From UBA1723 sp045629285 (GTDB lineage: Bacteria; Bacteroidota; Bacteroidia; Bacteroidales; Paludibacteraceae), in NCBI GenBank assembly GCA_045629285.1, contig JAZQQY010000026.1, positions 1 through 64,000 of the forward strand: a stretch of 64,000 bases of DNA. Direction: 5' to 3'. Positions 63,003 through 64,000 of the stretch are shown one piece after another. The notes under the pieces were generated by a model. That model did no database searches and was not told the DNA's origin. It was given only the letters and a program-made list of their open reading frames with translations. The position numbers and the translations under genes are program-made. The stretch's first letter is position 1. Each line of letters starts with the position of its first letter.

Positions 63003-64000
63003 ATGAAACAATACGATTATCTTATAGTTGGTTCTGGATTATTTGGCTCTGTTTTTGCTTATCGTGCAAAGCAAGCAGGAAAGAAGTGTTTGGTGATTGA
63101 TAAGCGATCTCATGTAGGTGGTAATATCTATTGCGAAAACATAGAGGGCATTAATGTTCACAAGTATGGTGCACATATTTTCCACACATCCAATAAGAAA
63201 GTTTGGGATTTCGTTAACTCTATTGTCGAGTTCAACAGATATACCAATTCGCCTGTAGCAAATTACAAAGGTAAGTTGTTTAATTTGCCTTTCAATATGA
63301 ACACATTCTATCAGATGTGGGGTGTTACTACTCCTGCTCAAGCAGAGGCTAAACTTGAAGAGCAGAGAGCAGAGGCCAAACAGTCTTTGAATGGTAGAGA
63401 ACCTCAAAATTTGGAAGAGCAAGCTAAATTGCTTATTGGTAATGATATTTATGAGGCTCTTATCAAAGGCTATACTGAGAAACAGTGGGGACGTTCTTGT
63501 ACTGAACTTCCGGCTTTTATTATTCGAAGATTGCCTGTTAGAATGATCTTTGACAATAACTACTTTAATGACAAGTATCAAGGAATTCCTGTCGGTGGCT
63601 ACAATAAACTAATTAATGGTTTATTGGATGGAATAGACCTAAAGTTGAACACTGATTTTTTCAAAGACAGAGAAAAATTTGAGTCAATAGCTGACAAGAT
63701 TGTTTATACAGGTCCAATAGATGAGTATTATAACTATTGTTACGGACAATTGCAGTATCGTACTGTCTCTTTTGAAACTACGATTGAAGATACTCCAAAC
63801 TATCAGGGTAACGCTGTTGTTAATTATACAGAGCGAGATATTCCATATACTCGTATAATTGAGCACAAACATTTTGAGATGTTTGGCCAAGAAGTGTTTG
63901 ATTGTCCAAAAACAGTTATAAGTAAAGAGTATTCCACAGAATGGAAACCTGGAATGGAACCATATTATCCAGTGAATGATGCTTTGAATAACGAATTGGC
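63003..64000 (+). CDS. glf: UDP-galactopyranose mutase (partial, cut by window end)
   Basis: Flavoenzyme that converts UDP-galactopyranose to UDP-galactofuranose. FAD-binding N-terminus YLIVGSGLFGSVFAYRAKQA, DKRSHVGGNIYCENIEGINV, KYGAHIFHTSNKKVWDFV, and later the GYTEKQWGRSCTELP block and LPVRMIFDNNYFNDKYQGIP. The first 332 codons are in the window; about 30-50 residues should lie beyond the edge. Codon use returns to that of the rest of the window after the AT-rich block, and the gene looks well conserved. Confidence 0.95.
   Translation, partial: MKQYDYLIVGSGLFGSVFAYRAKQAGKKCLVIDKRSHVGGNIYCENIEGINVHKYGAHIFHTSNKKVWDFVNSIVEFNRYTNSPVANYKGKLFNLPFNMNTFYQMWGVTTPAQAEAKLEEQRAEAKQSLNGREPQNLEEQAKLLIGNDIYEALIKGYTEKQWGRSCTELPAFIIRRLPVRMIFDNNYFNDKYQGIPVGGYNKLINGLLDGIDLKLNTDFFKDREKFESIADKIVYTGPIDEYYNYCYGQLQYRTVSFETTIEDTPNYQGNAVVNYTERDIPYTRIIEHKHFEMFGQEVFDCPKTVISKEYSTEWKPGMEPYYPVNDALNNEL

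Noticed and set aside
1..64000. Insertion sequences, prophage or integrase genes
   Set aside because: No transposase, integrase, phage structural gene or IS-like terminal repeats were recognised in any frame.

Overview
The window reads as a chromosome segment of an uncultured-type member of the Bacteroidales (Bacteroidota). The evidence is: intergenic promoters of the Bacteroidetes form (TTTG, about 19-20 bases, TAnnTTTG); weak or absent Shine-Dalgarno sites; BspA-type leucine-rich repeats and a type IX secretion (T9SS) C-terminal sorting domain; a PorT-like protein; a FISUMP-domain lipoprotein-like gene; a DUF5686 outer-membrane protein; and a prokaryotic HU-CCDC81 protein. I cannot name the genus.

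Region 1 (1-14,760) holds two tandem, paralogous, repeat-built surface proteins: the 3' end of one gene and a complete gene of 3,899 residues that joins a BspA-like LRR domain to about 37 tandem beta-sandwich-like repeats and a T9SS-type C-terminus. Region 2 (14,776-25,030) is core metabolism: a DXS-family enzyme, an AraC remnant, a PIN-PhoH ATPase, folC, then a + strand run trpD-trpC-(HU/SPOR protein)-(DUF4375 protein)-porT-like-trpF-dedA. Tryptophan genes are thus interleaved with envelope genes. Region 3 (25,080-32,230) is a promoter-led operon of three exported proteins of unknown role (beta-barrel, 1,078-residue protein, fibronectin-III protein), followed by a compact GC-rich structured element.

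Region 4 (32,236-44,510, - strand) carries a TerB-like membrane protein, pnp, and a probable operon purB - ABC exporter - MBOAT O-acyltransferase - SGNH esterase-like protein, then a FISUMP protein and a DUF5686 outer-membrane protein. Region 5 (44,699-64,000) is a surface-polysaccharide locus. It has wlbA/wlbB-like genes and a tRNA-Gly on the - strand, a divergent gene with a NusG/UpxY-like segment, a two-promoter leader with a hairpin, and then a + strand operon. That operon has a UDP-HexNAc dehydrogenase, a scar of three broken genes, the complete pseudaminic acid set (pseB, pseC, pseF, a pseG-pseH fusion, pseI), a flippase, a DUF115/sialyltransferase-like protein, an acetyltransferase, three glycosyltransferases, a polymerase and glf (cut by the window end).

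The locus should make an exported glycan that contains pseudaminic acid and galactofuranose, assembled by the Wzx/Wzy route. The broken genes and the AT-rich block from 56,100 to 63,000 indicate cassette exchange. The most unusual items are the giant repeat proteins, the three-gene exported operon, the divergent NusG-like gene beside a leader that looks built for attenuation, and a family of small hairpins with a TGTA loop. No complete insertion sequence, prophage or CRISPR array was seen.
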